DNA of 10,859 bases from Desulfotomaculum sp. (GTDB lineage Bacteria; Bacillota; Desulfotomaculia; Desulfotomaculales; Nap2-2B): contig DOTD01000001.1 in assembly GCA_003513005.1 (NCBI GenBank), forward strand, positions 1 to 10,859. The letters are read 5' to 3'. How positions within the stretch are numbered: position 1 is the stretch's first letter; every line of letters begins with the position of its first letter. Under the pieces are notes generated by a model that ran no database searches, was not told the origin of the DNA, and worked only from the letters and a program-made list of their open reading frames with translations. Shown here one piece after another: positions 1 to 6,373 of the stretch. The position numbers were made by a program, and so were the translations under genes.

Positions 1-35
1 CAGATCATTATTTAAAGAAATATTATGCCAAAACA

Positions 36-587
36 GTGTGTTTACACATTTGGGATTTCATTTCTTTACATAACGTAAGTCTTAACATAACCCCTGGTGC
101 TTGGTATTCATGGTGGAACGGCAACAAGGTCGAGGGAGACCGTGTATTTCAGACTAGTGAATCCGAAGACGGCAACATGCCCCTGTTTATCCGGGAAAAC
201 GCAATTGTGCCTTTATGTCCCGAACCGCCTTCATTTATTCCCGACCGTTCATTAAAAGCCCTGGAAATTATGGTTCCTTTAACAGGCGAAGCTCAAGGGG
301 AGGTCGTTGAATACTTTGACCGGGAGTCACTGCTCGCCTACGATGTTGTTTTTACGCTGCAGGGGAATTATATCAGAGGGAGAATTACTCAAAAGAATAA
401 AGGGCGGGTCCCTTCGGAATACAAACCTCCGGAGACATTGAAAATCCTTGTCAATCACAGTATTCAAAATGTGGAATTCAGCACTGCCGCCAGGGAATTT
501 TCTGTTCAGCCCGATCCCGGCAGAAAATCGTGGACGCTTGTTACCGTTAACGATGCCGTTCTTCCGCTTGAGTTCAAGTTATGGTGA
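36..587 (+). pseudogene. C-terminal remnant of a GH31 (alpha-glucosidase/alpha-xylosidase-like) glycoside hydrolase
   Basis: The 183-residue frame matches only the far C-terminal part of family 31 glycoside hydrolases, beyond the catalytic barrel. PGAWYSWWNG (residues 20-29) corresponds to the family's PPGxWYDFWTG strand. GNMPLFIRENAIVPL follows, like the usual IPLFVRAGAIIPL, and then a beta-rich distal domain. The catalytic aspartates would lie far upstream and are absent. The frame is open to the window edge, but its first ~12 codons do not look like GH31. In frame 1, nt 43-75 reads YTFGISFLYIT, which resembles the FGxxLLVAP strand that should precede this part. That frame is closed by TAA at 13-15 and 76-78. 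This suggests a frameshifted, decayed gene rather than one simply cut by the window. A GTG at 36 could be annotated as a start, but I see no convincing SD. The frame ends 14 nt before the end of the convergent DUF218 gene. The family assignment is fairly sure; the pseudogene status is inference. Confidence 0.6.
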
Positions 588-601
588 CTATCATGAAAAT
601 A

Positions 602-1162
602 TTACCAGTATCTGAACCAGTAATAGACGAGTTTGACACATTCCGTACGGGCTACCCTCTTGTTTAAGGTTTTGCCGTCTAGCAGGCCGGTTGGGCAGTA
701 CAGCAATTTTACGCCGCTGTTTCTGTATACTCTGTCAAAGACCATCTTCGTTCTTCTCATATGATAGGGCGAACTTACCACTATTGCTGATTTATAACCC
801 TTTTGGAGGATAATTTTTTTTGAATAAAGAGCGTTTTGGTAAGTGCTGATTGATTCTTTCTCAAGAATAAGATCCTGCCCCTTGGCGCCTTCCCGGGCCG
901 CCCTTTCTGCCATTTTGTCAACTGAAGATCCCCAGCCTGTGATAATGATCGTATCCGAAAATCCAAGTTCGTACAGGTATGCGGCGTATCCCGCCCTTTC
1001 CGGTTCGCTGCCCAGGGCAATGAGCACGTCAACTTTCTCCGGCGGGTCACTGAAGAAAAGAAGTCTTTCCATAAGCAGGCCGGGCGCCATAGAGAGGAAT
1101 AAAAGAAACGCTATTGTTAAAAGAAAAACGCTGACTAAGACAACACCGCATGCTTTACTTAT
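602..1162 (-). CDS. Membrane-anchored DUF218 / YdcF-ElyC-SanA-like protein (probable ATA start)
   Basis: This belongs to the DUF218 family, often linked to envelope or polysaccharide metabolism; its biochemical role is not settled. Family landmarks seen: DVLIALGSEPERAGYA near the N-terminus, DTIIITGWG, LEKESISTYQNA (the conserved E-S-xx-T-xx-NA block) and IVVSSPYHMRRTKMVF. An ATG at 1090 gives 162 aa but removes the membrane anchor. The same frame stays open upstream and encodes a strong transmembrane segment (CGVVLVSVFLLTIAFLLF) after a basic ISK. No ATG, GTG or TTG occurs between the in-frame stop and that segment. A strong SD (AGGGAGGC, 1171-1178) stands 9 nt before an ATA at 1160-1162. 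I therefore prefer a 186-aa product starting at ATA, or a gene whose ATG has mutated. It lies 97 nt downstream of the aminotransferase gene and is probably the last gene of that unit. Family call firm; start uncertain. Confidence 0.8.
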   Translation of the reverse strand: MSKACGVVLVSVFLLTIAFLLFLSMAPGLLMERLLFFSDPPEKVDVLIALGSEPERAGYAAYLYELGFSDTIIITGWGSSVDKMAERAAREGAKGQDLILEKESISTYQNALYSKKIILQKGYKSAIVVSSPYHMRRTKMVFDRVYRNSGVKLLYCPTGLLDGKTLNKRVARTECVKLVYYWFRYW

Positions 1163-1170
1163 TTTAAACC

Positions 1171-1178
1171 GCCTCCCT
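1171..1178 (-). promoter_or_regulatory. Strong ribosome binding site preceding an ATA codon
   Basis: Read on the - strand this is AGGGAGGC, with its GGAGG core 9 nt before ATA at 1162. It is the only good SD near the start of the DUF218 gene, and the frame it serves carries the transmembrane anchor. An ATG just upstream in another frame (about 1182) opens only a seven-codon ORF that runs through the SD. Confidence 0.55.
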
Positions 1179-1259
1179 GCATAAAGAAAAAAATAATTCT
1201 TGGCTGCTGGCGCTGTGTTATCAGCAAAGGGGAATACCTATGCGCCATCAGGCGGCCGG

Positions 1260-2369
1260 TTAGAATCTGCCCAGGATATCCCCCAGATTACTAACTACAT
1301 AGTCAATCTGTTCTTCCGGCATATTTGTATAAAACGGAAGGGCGAGTGTTGACGCCCCGGCAGCTTCGGCCACCGGAAAATCCCCAGGCTTATAACCGAA
1401 TGTTTTACGGAAAAAGGGCTGCAGGTGGATAGGCCGAAAGTAACCCCGGCTGCCTATATTTCTGCTGGCCAGTTCTGCTATTACTAACTCACGGTCGATT
1501 TTAGGGTCCAGTCTAACTACATAGACAAACCAGCTCATTTGTACCGCCGGGTTAACCCCGGGTACTGAAACACCGGCCAGGCTGTCCAGTTTTTCTGTGT
1601 ATTTTCCGGCCACCCATTCCCTTTTGGCAAGTATTTCCGGCAGTCTGTCAAGCTGGACCCTTCCTAAGGCGGCGCTCATTTCGTCCATCCGGTAGTTGAA
1701 GCCCAGGCGGTTGTGCTCATACCAGGCGGCTCCCTCGTCTCGACCCTGGTTGCGCATGCTGCGTAAAAGGCCTGCCAGGTCGTCCCGGTTGGTAACGACC
1801 ATGCCTCCCTCTCCGGTAGTGATCTGCTTGTTGGGATAAAAAGCGAATACGGCCGCATCACTCCGGGTTCCGGTCAGCCGGCTGTTGTATCTGGCGCCTA
1901 TGGCCTCACAGGAGTCCTCCAGAACTGACAGGCCATGCCTGGAAGCAATTGATCTGATCAGGCTCATGTCAACCGGCTGACCGAAAATGTGCACTGGAAG
2001 GAGGCATTTAGTGTTTTTGTTAATCTTATTTTCAATTAAAGAGCAATCTATATTTAAAGTTTCCGGGTCGATATCCGCAAAAACGGGACGAGCTCCTTCA
2101 AAAAGCAGGCAGTTGGCCGAGGAAACAAAGCTGAAAGGTGTTGTGATTGCCTCATCACCTTTTCCTATGCCAAGGCTGCGGACGGCCAGGTGGAGGCCTG
2201 AAGTGCCGCTGTTTACCGCAACAGCATGCTTTACGCCGATATATCCGGCAAATTTACTTTCAAAGTCCTCCACAGCTGGCCCCATACTCAGCCAACGGCT
2301 TTTAAGTACGGCTGTCACCGCCTCTATTTCCCGCTCGCTCAGATCAGGCAGAGATAAGGGTACCTGCAT
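1260..2369 (-). CDS. DegT/DnrJ/EryC1/StrS-family PLP-dependent sugar aminotransferase
   Basis: Predicted cytoplasmic enzyme that transfers an amino group, usually from glutamate, to a keto-sugar nucleotide. The 369 residues cover the full family length. Visible landmarks are NSGTSGLHLAV (residues 53-63, phosphate-binding loop), LEDSCEAIGA (150-159, with the Asp that pairs with the PLP ring), and YPNKQITTGEGGM (178-190), where K181 should form the Schiff base. NYRMDEMSAALG near residue 225 is also typical. The YPNKxITTGEGG form is that of the perosamine synthase/PglE-like branch rather than ArnB, so a 4-keto-6-deoxy sugar nucleotide is the likely substrate. The 4,6-dehydratase at 7552-8970 could supply it. 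ATG at 2369 follows AAGGAGC with 7 nt spacing. The LCP gene ends 15 nt upstream, so the two are probably co-transcribed. Exact substrate not determinable. Confidence 0.93.
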   Translation of the reverse strand: MQVPLSLPDLSEREIEAVTAVLKSRWLSMGPAVEDFESKFAGYIGVKHAVAVNSGTSGLHLAVRSLGIGKGDEAITTPFSFVSSANCLLFEGARPVFADIDPETLNIDCSLIENKINKNTKCLLPVHIFGQPVDMSLIRSIASRHGLSVLEDSCEAIGARYNSRLTGTRSDAAVFAFYPNKQITTGEGGMVVTNRDDLAGLLRSMRNQGRDEGAAWYEHNRLGFNYRMDEMSAALGRVQLDRLPEILAKREWVAGKYTEKLDSLAGVSVPGVNPAVQMSWFVYVVRLDPKIDRELVIAELASRNIGSRGYFRPIHLQPFFRKTFGYKPGDFPVAEAAGASTLALPFYTNMPEEQIDYVVSNLGDILGRF

Positions 2370-2384
2370 TGTTGTAAGCTCCTT

Positions 2385-3278
2385 TTATATCGATCCGAAT
2401 AATCTGCTTTCCTGCTCCTTTAAGGTTTTCTGGTCCACTATCCAGTAGCTGAGGCCGTCTATATATTCCGCGTGCCCCGGCGCGGTTTCAACATTCACGT
2501 CCTCAAACCTGAGGCGTCCGGCAAACACCGCCAGCTGCGCCGTGTCTGAGAAAGTGAATGAGGTATCTGTGTTTTTTCTAATTTCATAATAGAATCTGGC
2601 AAGGTCCAGCGCCGAGGCGTGCTTCTTAAGATTTTCCAGCAGGGCATTAAAAAAATAATGCTGCCTTTTAATCCTGTCTATATCCGCCATCGGTTCGCTC
2701 CGGTTGTTGATATATACATATGCCTGCCGCCCGTTCATCATTTGTTTCCCGGGTTTAAAATCGAAGTATTTTGTTTTCAGTTCCTTTGGCACGTTGACTT
2801 CGATACCTCCCAGCATGTCGACAAGGCGGGCAAAAACGACATAATCCAGGCTGATGTAGCGGTCAATCTTTATGCCGGTAAACTGTTCGACGGTGTCAAT
2901 TGTGAGAGGCATTGATCCGTAAGCGTGGGCATGGGTAATTTTCCCGAGGCCGTAAACTTTTATATATACTCTGGTATCCCTGGGGATCGAGAGGCAGTTT
3001 ACGCTCTGCCCGACGGGATCAACCCGCACCAGCATAATTACATCGGAATGCCAGGGGGCGGGACGGGGCGGGCCATTAATCGAAGTAGCTTTATCAAGTC
3101 CGACAATTAAAATATTCAAAGGTTTTCCCTGGGGAGCTTTTTTAGGGGATTGCGCTTTTGGCGCAGCAATCGGCGGGGTGAGGTAAAACCTGGCCAGTAC
3201 AACCGGGTTAAGGAGCCAGGCAAGGACAACAACGGCAGCTATCACTGTCAGTAATAAAAATAAAGCTTTTTTCGACAT
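2385..3278 (-). CDS. LytR-CpsA-Psr (LCP) family glycopolymer transferase
   Basis: LCP proteins move undecaprenyl-pyrophosphate-linked glycopolymers onto peptidoglycan at the outer face of the membrane. The 297-residue protein has a short basic N-terminus, one transmembrane segment (about 5-27), a Pro/Lys-rich linker and an extracellular LCP domain (about 54-220). Conserved features are LNILIVGLD (54-62), SDVIMLVRVD (78-87) with D79, SIPRDTRV (97-104) with R100, D101 and R103, KITHAHAYG (113-121) and DIDRIKRQHYF (199-209), which corresponds to the DxxRxxRQQ block. The C-terminal ~75 residues are less conserved. ATG at 3278 follows GGGAGGTG with good spacing. The gene lies between an upstream terminator (3332-3358) and the aminotransferase gene, so it leads a separate short unit. 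In this context it probably attaches the locus's own polysaccharide to the wall. Family call firm; polymer identity unknown. Confidence 0.95.
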   Translation of the reverse strand: MSKKALFLLLTVIAAVVVLAWLLNPVVLARFYLTPPIAAPKAQSPKKAPQGKPLNILIVGLDKATSINGPPRPAPWHSDVIMLVRVDPVGQSVNCLSIPRDTRVYIKVYGLGKITHAHAYGSMPLTIDTVEQFTGIKIDRYISLDYVVFARLVDMLGGIEVNVPKELKTKYFDFKPGKQMMNGRQAYVYINNRSEPMADIDRIKRQHYFFNALLENLKKHASALDLARFYYEIRKNTDTSFTFSDTAQLAVFAGRLRFEDVNVETAPGHAEYIDGLSYWIVDQKTLKEQESRLFGSI

Positions 3279-3331
3279 TCAGCCACCTCCCGGACGGTTC
3301 ATCTTATTCAGCCGGCTGTTTATCGGTGATT

Positions 3332-3358
3332 AAAAAAGCGCCCTATAAAAGGGCGCTT
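3332..3358 (-). terminator. Rho-independent terminator after the epimerase gene
   Basis: A perfect 8-bp stem (AAGCGCCC at 3336-3343 with GGGCGCTT at 3351-3358, 7-nt loop) is followed on the - strand by a run of T (3337-3332). The + strand side has no T-run, so it acts on leftward transcription only. It lies 64 nt beyond the epimerase stop and 53 nt before the LCP start. It therefore closes the FemAB-PGT-epimerase operon, or attenuates read-through into the LCP unit. Confidence 0.88.
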
Positions 3359-3360
3359 AT

Positions 3361-3394
3361 ACCGGTGCACTGGTCAACTTGTCGCCGGGACAAG
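3361..3394. repeat. Near-palindrome and small hairpin between epimerase stop and terminator
   Basis: Two small dyad elements lie side by side. ACCGGTGCACTGGT (3361-3374) is palindromic except for one mismatched pair. CTTGTC-GCCGG-GACAAG (3378-3394) is a perfect 6-bp hairpin. Neither is followed by a T-run. They could stabilise the 3' end of the upstream mRNA or be a protein-binding site for the LCP unit. Function unknown. Confidence 0.35.
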
Positions 3395-3422
3395 AGTTAT
3401 TTAAATGAAATCGTTTAGAACG

Positions 3423-4364
3423 TCAAATTTCATAAAAGTGCGGATTGTTCCGCAGCCAGTCCCATGTTGCAGATAAGCCTTCCTCAAGGCCGACCGGCTG
3501 ACCGAGATTTAAGACCTGCCTGGAAAGGCTGTTGTCAATGATCAGCTGCCTGTCGTCGGCTTCCCCTTTTTTAAAAGTTACCACAGCCTTGCCGCCGGTT
3601 ATTTTTTTAACATGCATTGCCAGATCATAGACAGAAACTGCCCTGCCGTTTGAAATATTAAAGATCTGGCCGGCGGCGGCCGGCTCGGCTATGGCGGCGC
3701 AGACCGCTTTCAGATAATCGTCTATATAAGTGTACGTCCTTGACTGTCTGCCGGAACCGAATATTTTTAAGGGACGGCTGTTCAGGGCGTCCAACAGGAA
3801 CTGTACTGGCAGGTTGATTCTTGTGTTTTTTGGCCCGTATATATCCGCCACCCTGAGGACCACTGCCTTTAAGCCGTGGCTTTTGGCCAGAGCCGCGCAA
3901 AAATGTTCCCCGGAAAGCTTTACAGCCCCGTATAGCAGGACAGGTTCCAGAGGGTGTTTCTCATCCATGGGAGTGTATTTTTGTTTTCCGTAAACCGCTA
4001 TGGAAGAAATATAGATGAAGAGGGACCTGTTTTTAACCGCTTCCTTAAGGAGGTTGAATAAGCCTGCCATCGCATCTGTCACGGCGCCGGTTTCCAGGGA
4101 GCGCTGCCTCAAGGGCATCGGAAAAGCTGCATGCACCACAGCGTCAACACCGCTGCTTGCTTCTTCCATTTTATGCTCGTCGATAATGCTGCCGTTAATC
4201 AATTCCAGACGGCTCAGCATTCCGGCAAGGTTGGATGCCCTGCCCGATGTGAAATTATCGATAATTTTTACACGCGCCCCGCGCTCCAGCAGCGTCTCAC
4301 AGAGGTGGGAGCCAAGGAAACCTCCTCCGCCGGTAACCAGGATAGTCCTGCCCTGTATGTTCAA
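3423..4364 (-). CDS. SDR-family NAD-dependent nucleotide-sugar epimerase/dehydratase
   Basis: Cytoplasmic extended SDR enzyme acting on a nucleotide sugar, most likely a 4-epimerase or related enzyme. The 313 residues begin with the Rossmann motif TGGGGFLGSHL (11-21). An acidic residue after the second strand (IIDN, 34-37) favours NAD(H). YISSIAVYG (118-126) holds the catalytic Ser, and YGAVK (145-149) supplies the Tyr and Lys. RVADIYGP and the RTYTYIDD block are typical of the GalE/RmlB superfamily. The start is a TTG at 4362-4364. The only nearby ATG, 7 nt upstream, is in another frame, and TGA stands in frame two codons before the TTG. AAAGGGTGA just upstream overlaps the stop of the phosphoglycosyl transferase gene, so the two are probably translationally coupled. 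It is the last gene before the terminator at 3332-3358. Substrate not determinable. Confidence 0.92.
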   Translation of the reverse strand: MNIQGRTILVTGGGGFLGSHLCETLLERGARVKIIDNFTSGRASNLAGMLSRLELINGSIIDEHKMEEASSGVDAVVHAAFPMPLRQRSLETGAVTDAMAGLFNLLKEAVKNRSLFIYISSIAVYGKQKYTPMDEKHPLEPVLLYGAVKLSGEHFCAALAKSHGLKAVVLRVADIYGPKNTRINLPVQFLLDALNSRPLKIFGSGRQSRTYTYIDDYLKAVCAAIAEPAAAGQIFNISNGRAVSVYDLAMHVKKITGGKAVVTFKKGEADDRQLIIDNSLSRQVLNLGQPVGLEEGLSATWDWLRNNPHFYEI

Positions 4365-4377
4365 TTTTCATCACCCT

Positions 4378-5004
4378 TTAATATTTCATGAATGGGTCAT
4401 TTTCTTTCCGGTCCGCCCTGGCTACCGAGTTTTTTCTGTCCAGGGGCGAGAGGGCGGTCTTGAATAAAATAAGCAGATCCAGTTTAAATGAATAGTTATC
4501 GATATACCAGAGGTCGAGCTTGATCCGGTCAGGCCAGTAGAGGGCTACCCGGCCGTTGACCTGAGCCCAGCCGGTGACGCCGGGTTTTACGGAAAGCCTT
4601 CTTTTCTGTTCCTCATCGTATTTATCCAGGTGATGCAGCGGCGCAGGCCTGGGGCCGACGATACTCATTTCGCCTTTTAATACGTTAAATAGCTGGGGTA
4701 GTTCGTCAAGCCCCGTCCGGCGAAGGATTTTTCCAAACGGTGTGATCCGGTCGTCATTCTCCTCCAGGAACATTCCCGATCCCATCTGCTGCGCGCCCCT
4801 GATCATGCTCCTGAACTTGAGCAGGTAAAACACTTTACCGTGTTGTCCAAGCCTTTCTTGTCTAAAGACGACCTCCCCGGGGGAAGTCAGTTTTGTCATC
4901 AGGATAATTAGAAGAATAACCGGGCTGAAACAAATCAGGATGAACAAGGTTAGGACTATGTCGAAAGCCCTTTTGAAGAATAGGTTTGCTTTTTTTAAAT
5001 TCAT
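4378..5004 (-). CDS. Monotopic phosphoglycosyl transferase (undecaprenyl-phosphate sugar phosphotransferase, PglC/WcaJ type)
   Basis: Predicted initiating enzyme that transfers a sugar-1-phosphate from a nucleotide sugar to undecaprenyl phosphate at the inner membrane face. At 208 residues it is the short PglC-like form, without the extra N-terminal membrane domain of WcaJ. Landmarks: KRAFDIVLTL (11-20) opening the reentrant hydrophobic helix with SPV (27-29), VVFRQERLGQHGKVF (45-59), KFRSM (63-67), the catalytic Asp-Glu pair D100-E101 in DELPQLFNVLKGEMSIVGPRP (100-120), and KPGVTGWAQVNGR further on. ATG at 5004 follows GGAGGTG with 7 nt spacing. That SD lies inside the end of the FemAB gene, which stops 3 nt before this ATG. 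This strongly suggests one operon. UDP-sugar preference cannot be read from sequence alone; a UDP-4-amino-dideoxy sugar would fit the dehydratase and aminotransferase in the locus. Confidence 0.95.
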   Translation of the reverse strand: MNLKKANLFFKRAFDIVLTLFILICFSPVILLIILMTKLTSPGEVVFRQERLGQHGKVFYLLKFRSMIRGAQQMGSGMFLEENDDRITPFGKILRRTGLDELPQLFNVLKGEMSIVGPRPAPLHHLDKYDEEQKRRLSVKPGVTGWAQVNGRVALYWPDRIKLDLWYIDNYSFKLDLLILFKTALSPLDRKNSVARADRKENDPFMKY

Positions 5005-5007
5005 CTT

Positions 5008-6150
5008 TTAGCACCTCCGGTAAGGCGGGAAAAACGCCTTATGTTCTTGTCCCTCGTCCGTCAAGCCGGTCAGCCGGCGGACGGCATCCTGGTCATGTAT
5101 TTTTTTGCCTATGCAGTAATCTGCCAGGCTGTTTTTGGCAAAAGTCTGCTTATACCTGAAAATACCGTCATCATCGCTCTGGCCGCCGCCTAGAATGAAA
5201 TACCCGATGCCTCTTCTCTTCGCCCAAAGTATGGCCTCGTGTTTGAGCAGGTTGTTCGGGCGGAAAGAGAAATATTCGGCCAGGGTTCCCCCCAGAAAAG
5301 AATGAATAAAGGTTCCGCTGTAAAGCAAAAGTTCCGTGGAAATCAGCTTTCCTTCCAGAAAGGCGTGCGCGTATAGGTAATTTCCATTCAAAAAGCGGTG
5401 GATTTTATCAAAGAAAGTGTCCGGAAAGTAGTAGAAATCCCTGGAGTTGTTCCTGTCCATTGTGTGGCGGTAAATCATGGAGAAGTCAGTAAAAAAGCGC
5501 GGCGTTTGATCAATAACTATGGTGACGCCGCTGCGGGCTGCTTTTTTGATATTCTTCCTGTTGCTGTAATCATATCCGGACCAGATCTGCTCCTCTGGTA
5601 TTGATAAATCTATAAAGACTACGCTTGAATTCCTTTCGGCTTCAACATAACCGGCTGCCTGCTCATGGTTGTGGATCAGGGGGTGAAAGCGGATAAATTC
5701 GGTGATAATATTGCTGTCCTGACAGAATTGTATAAAACTCTGCCAAAAACCTTTTAAGGTATTTCCGTCAGCGCCGGGTGAGGCCAGAGGACCTCCGTAG
5801 CCGTAAGGACTGGTTATGTCAAAATAGTTTTCCCCGGCGGTTGTTTCCCCGCTATAATCAACCTTTCTGAGCAGAAAGGGGTAGATGACAAATTGGCTGT
5901 CCTGCTGGTAGACAAACAGGCGAGCCTGGTCATTGCCTTCAAAGACCCTGTAGTATCCGGGTTCATAATGAATATCGCAGGTCTTCACTTTATGAAGGAG
6001 GTCAGTCCATTGTTTGCTTTCGGCCAGAGTTAAAAGGCAGAAATTGTCAGACGTCAATCTGTCGCCCATCTGTCGGCAGGGTGGTTGTTTGCCTGCCATA
6101 ATCCCGGGTTCGAAGCAGTTCCTGCCGTCAATCAAGATCTTTCCGCTCAT
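5008..6150 (-). CDS. FemAB-like (GNAT-fold) acyltransferase of exopolysaccharide/peptidoglycan type
   Basis: This resembles FemAB-related acyltransferases found in peptidoglycan bridge synthesis and in exopolysaccharide loci, which use aminoacyl-tRNA or another acyl donor. The donor here is unknown. Landmarks: YFDITSPYGYGGPL (109-122), FIRFHPL (152-158), the core VVFIDLS...YSNRKNIKKAARSGV (177-209), TMDRN (230-234), FLGGTLAEYFSFRPNNLLKHEAI (285-307) and FILGGGQSDDDGIFRYKQTFAK (318-339). No signal peptide or membrane segment is seen, so it is probably cytoplasmic or peripheral. The first ~31 residues are odd: ILIDGRNCFEPGIM (5-18) and a following MGDR match the C-terminal DGRNxxxPxxM...GR signature of UDP-glucose/GDP-mannose dehydrogenases. 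The FemAB part itself starts near residue 36. ATG at 6150 overlaps the stop of a 15-codon ORF with a strong SD (ATGA). Met28 is a possible alternative start, but its SD is weak. It is followed at 3 nt by the phosphoglycosyl transferase gene. Confidence 0.88.
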   Translation of the reverse strand: MSGKILIDGRNCFEPGIMAGKQPPCRQMGDRLTSDNFCLLTLAESKQWTDLLHKVKTCDIHYEPGYYRVFEGNDQARLFVYQQDSQFVIYPFLLRKVDYSGETTAGENYFDITSPYGYGGPLASPGADGNTLKGFWQSFIQFCQDSNIITEFIRFHPLIHNHEQAAGYVEAERNSSVVFIDLSIPEEQIWSGYDYSNRKNIKKAARSGVTIVIDQTPRFFTDFSMIYRHTMDRNNSRDFYYFPDTFFDKIHRFLNGNYLYAHAFLEGKLISTELLLYSGTFIHSFLGGTLAEYFSFRPNNLLKHEAILWAKRRGIGYFILGGGQSDDDGIFRYKQTFAKNSLADYCIGKKIHDQDAVRRLTGLTDEGQEHKAFFPPYRRC

Positions 6151-6194
6151 CTTTGTGATACCATCCGGCCTGCGCCCGCAATAACTACACTCAT
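6147..6194 (-). CDS. 15-codon leader ORF, remnant N-terminus of a Rossmann-fold protein
   Basis: The ORF encodes MSVVIAGAGRMVSQR and stops at a TGA overlapping the FemAB ATG (ATGA). It has the best SD of the operon, GAGGAGG at 6205-6211, 10 nt before its ATG. The VVIAGAGR string is the start of a GxGxxG nucleotide-binding fold. The next reading frame opens with what looks like a dehydrogenase C-terminus. The pair may therefore be the two ends of one internally deleted dehydrogenase gene. A NeuD/PglD-type acetyltransferase N-terminus is another possible origin. Today it may serve only to deliver ribosomes to the FemAB gene by coupling. That it is translated is likely from the SD; a peptide function is not supported. 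Confidence 0.5.
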   Translation of the reverse strand: MSVVIAGAGRMVSQR

Positions 6195-6204
6195 CAGTCC
6201 TTTT

Positions 6205-6211
6205 CCTCCTC
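6205..6211 (-). promoter_or_regulatory. Strong SD of the FemAB operon leader
   Basis: Read on the - strand as GAGGAGG followed by AAAAGGACTG and ATG (6194). No comparable SD precedes the FemAB ATG at 6150, so this site probably drives translation of the operon's first gene through the ATGA overlap. Confidence 0.6.
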
Positions 6212-6307
6212 GCATCCCGCTAAACATAAAATATGCTTCCGGGAATAGCGGTGTTACCGGAAACTGGTTAAAAGCCGGACAGATGGAGGCTGCAGGTTGT
6301 TTGTCCG

Positions 6308-6316
6308 TGGTATAAA
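6308..6316 (+). promoter_or_regulatory. Candidate extended -10 promoter for the GT2 gene
   Basis: TGGTATAAA provides a TGn extension followed by TATAAA (6311-6316). No good -35 hexamer is seen 16-18 nt upstream. The predicted start point near 6323 leaves a leader of about 50 nt before the ATG at 6374. The rest of the divergent region (6151-6373) holds the leader ORF on the - strand and no other clear signal. Confidence 0.35.
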
Positions 6317-6373
6317 CTTCTTAAGCCTGCTCCGCATAGTATGTTTTTGAACATATTTATGGAGGCGCCGGGG

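Noticed and set aside
1201..1259. Terminator or small gene in the gap between aminotransferase and DUF218 genes
   Set aside because: Only a 4-bp CGCC-TGAT-GGCG stem without a T-run, and no ORF with an SD apart from the DUF218 start region.
4362..4372. ATG 7 nt upstream of the epimerase TTG as its start
   Set aside because: It is in a different frame and would not read the TGGGGFLGS Rossmann motif; TTG at 4364 is the first usable in-frame start after a stop.
6341..6373. In-frame ATG at 6341 as the start of the GT2 gene
   Set aside because: No SD before it, whereas ATG at 6374 has GGAGG at ideal spacing and starts directly with a transmembrane segment.
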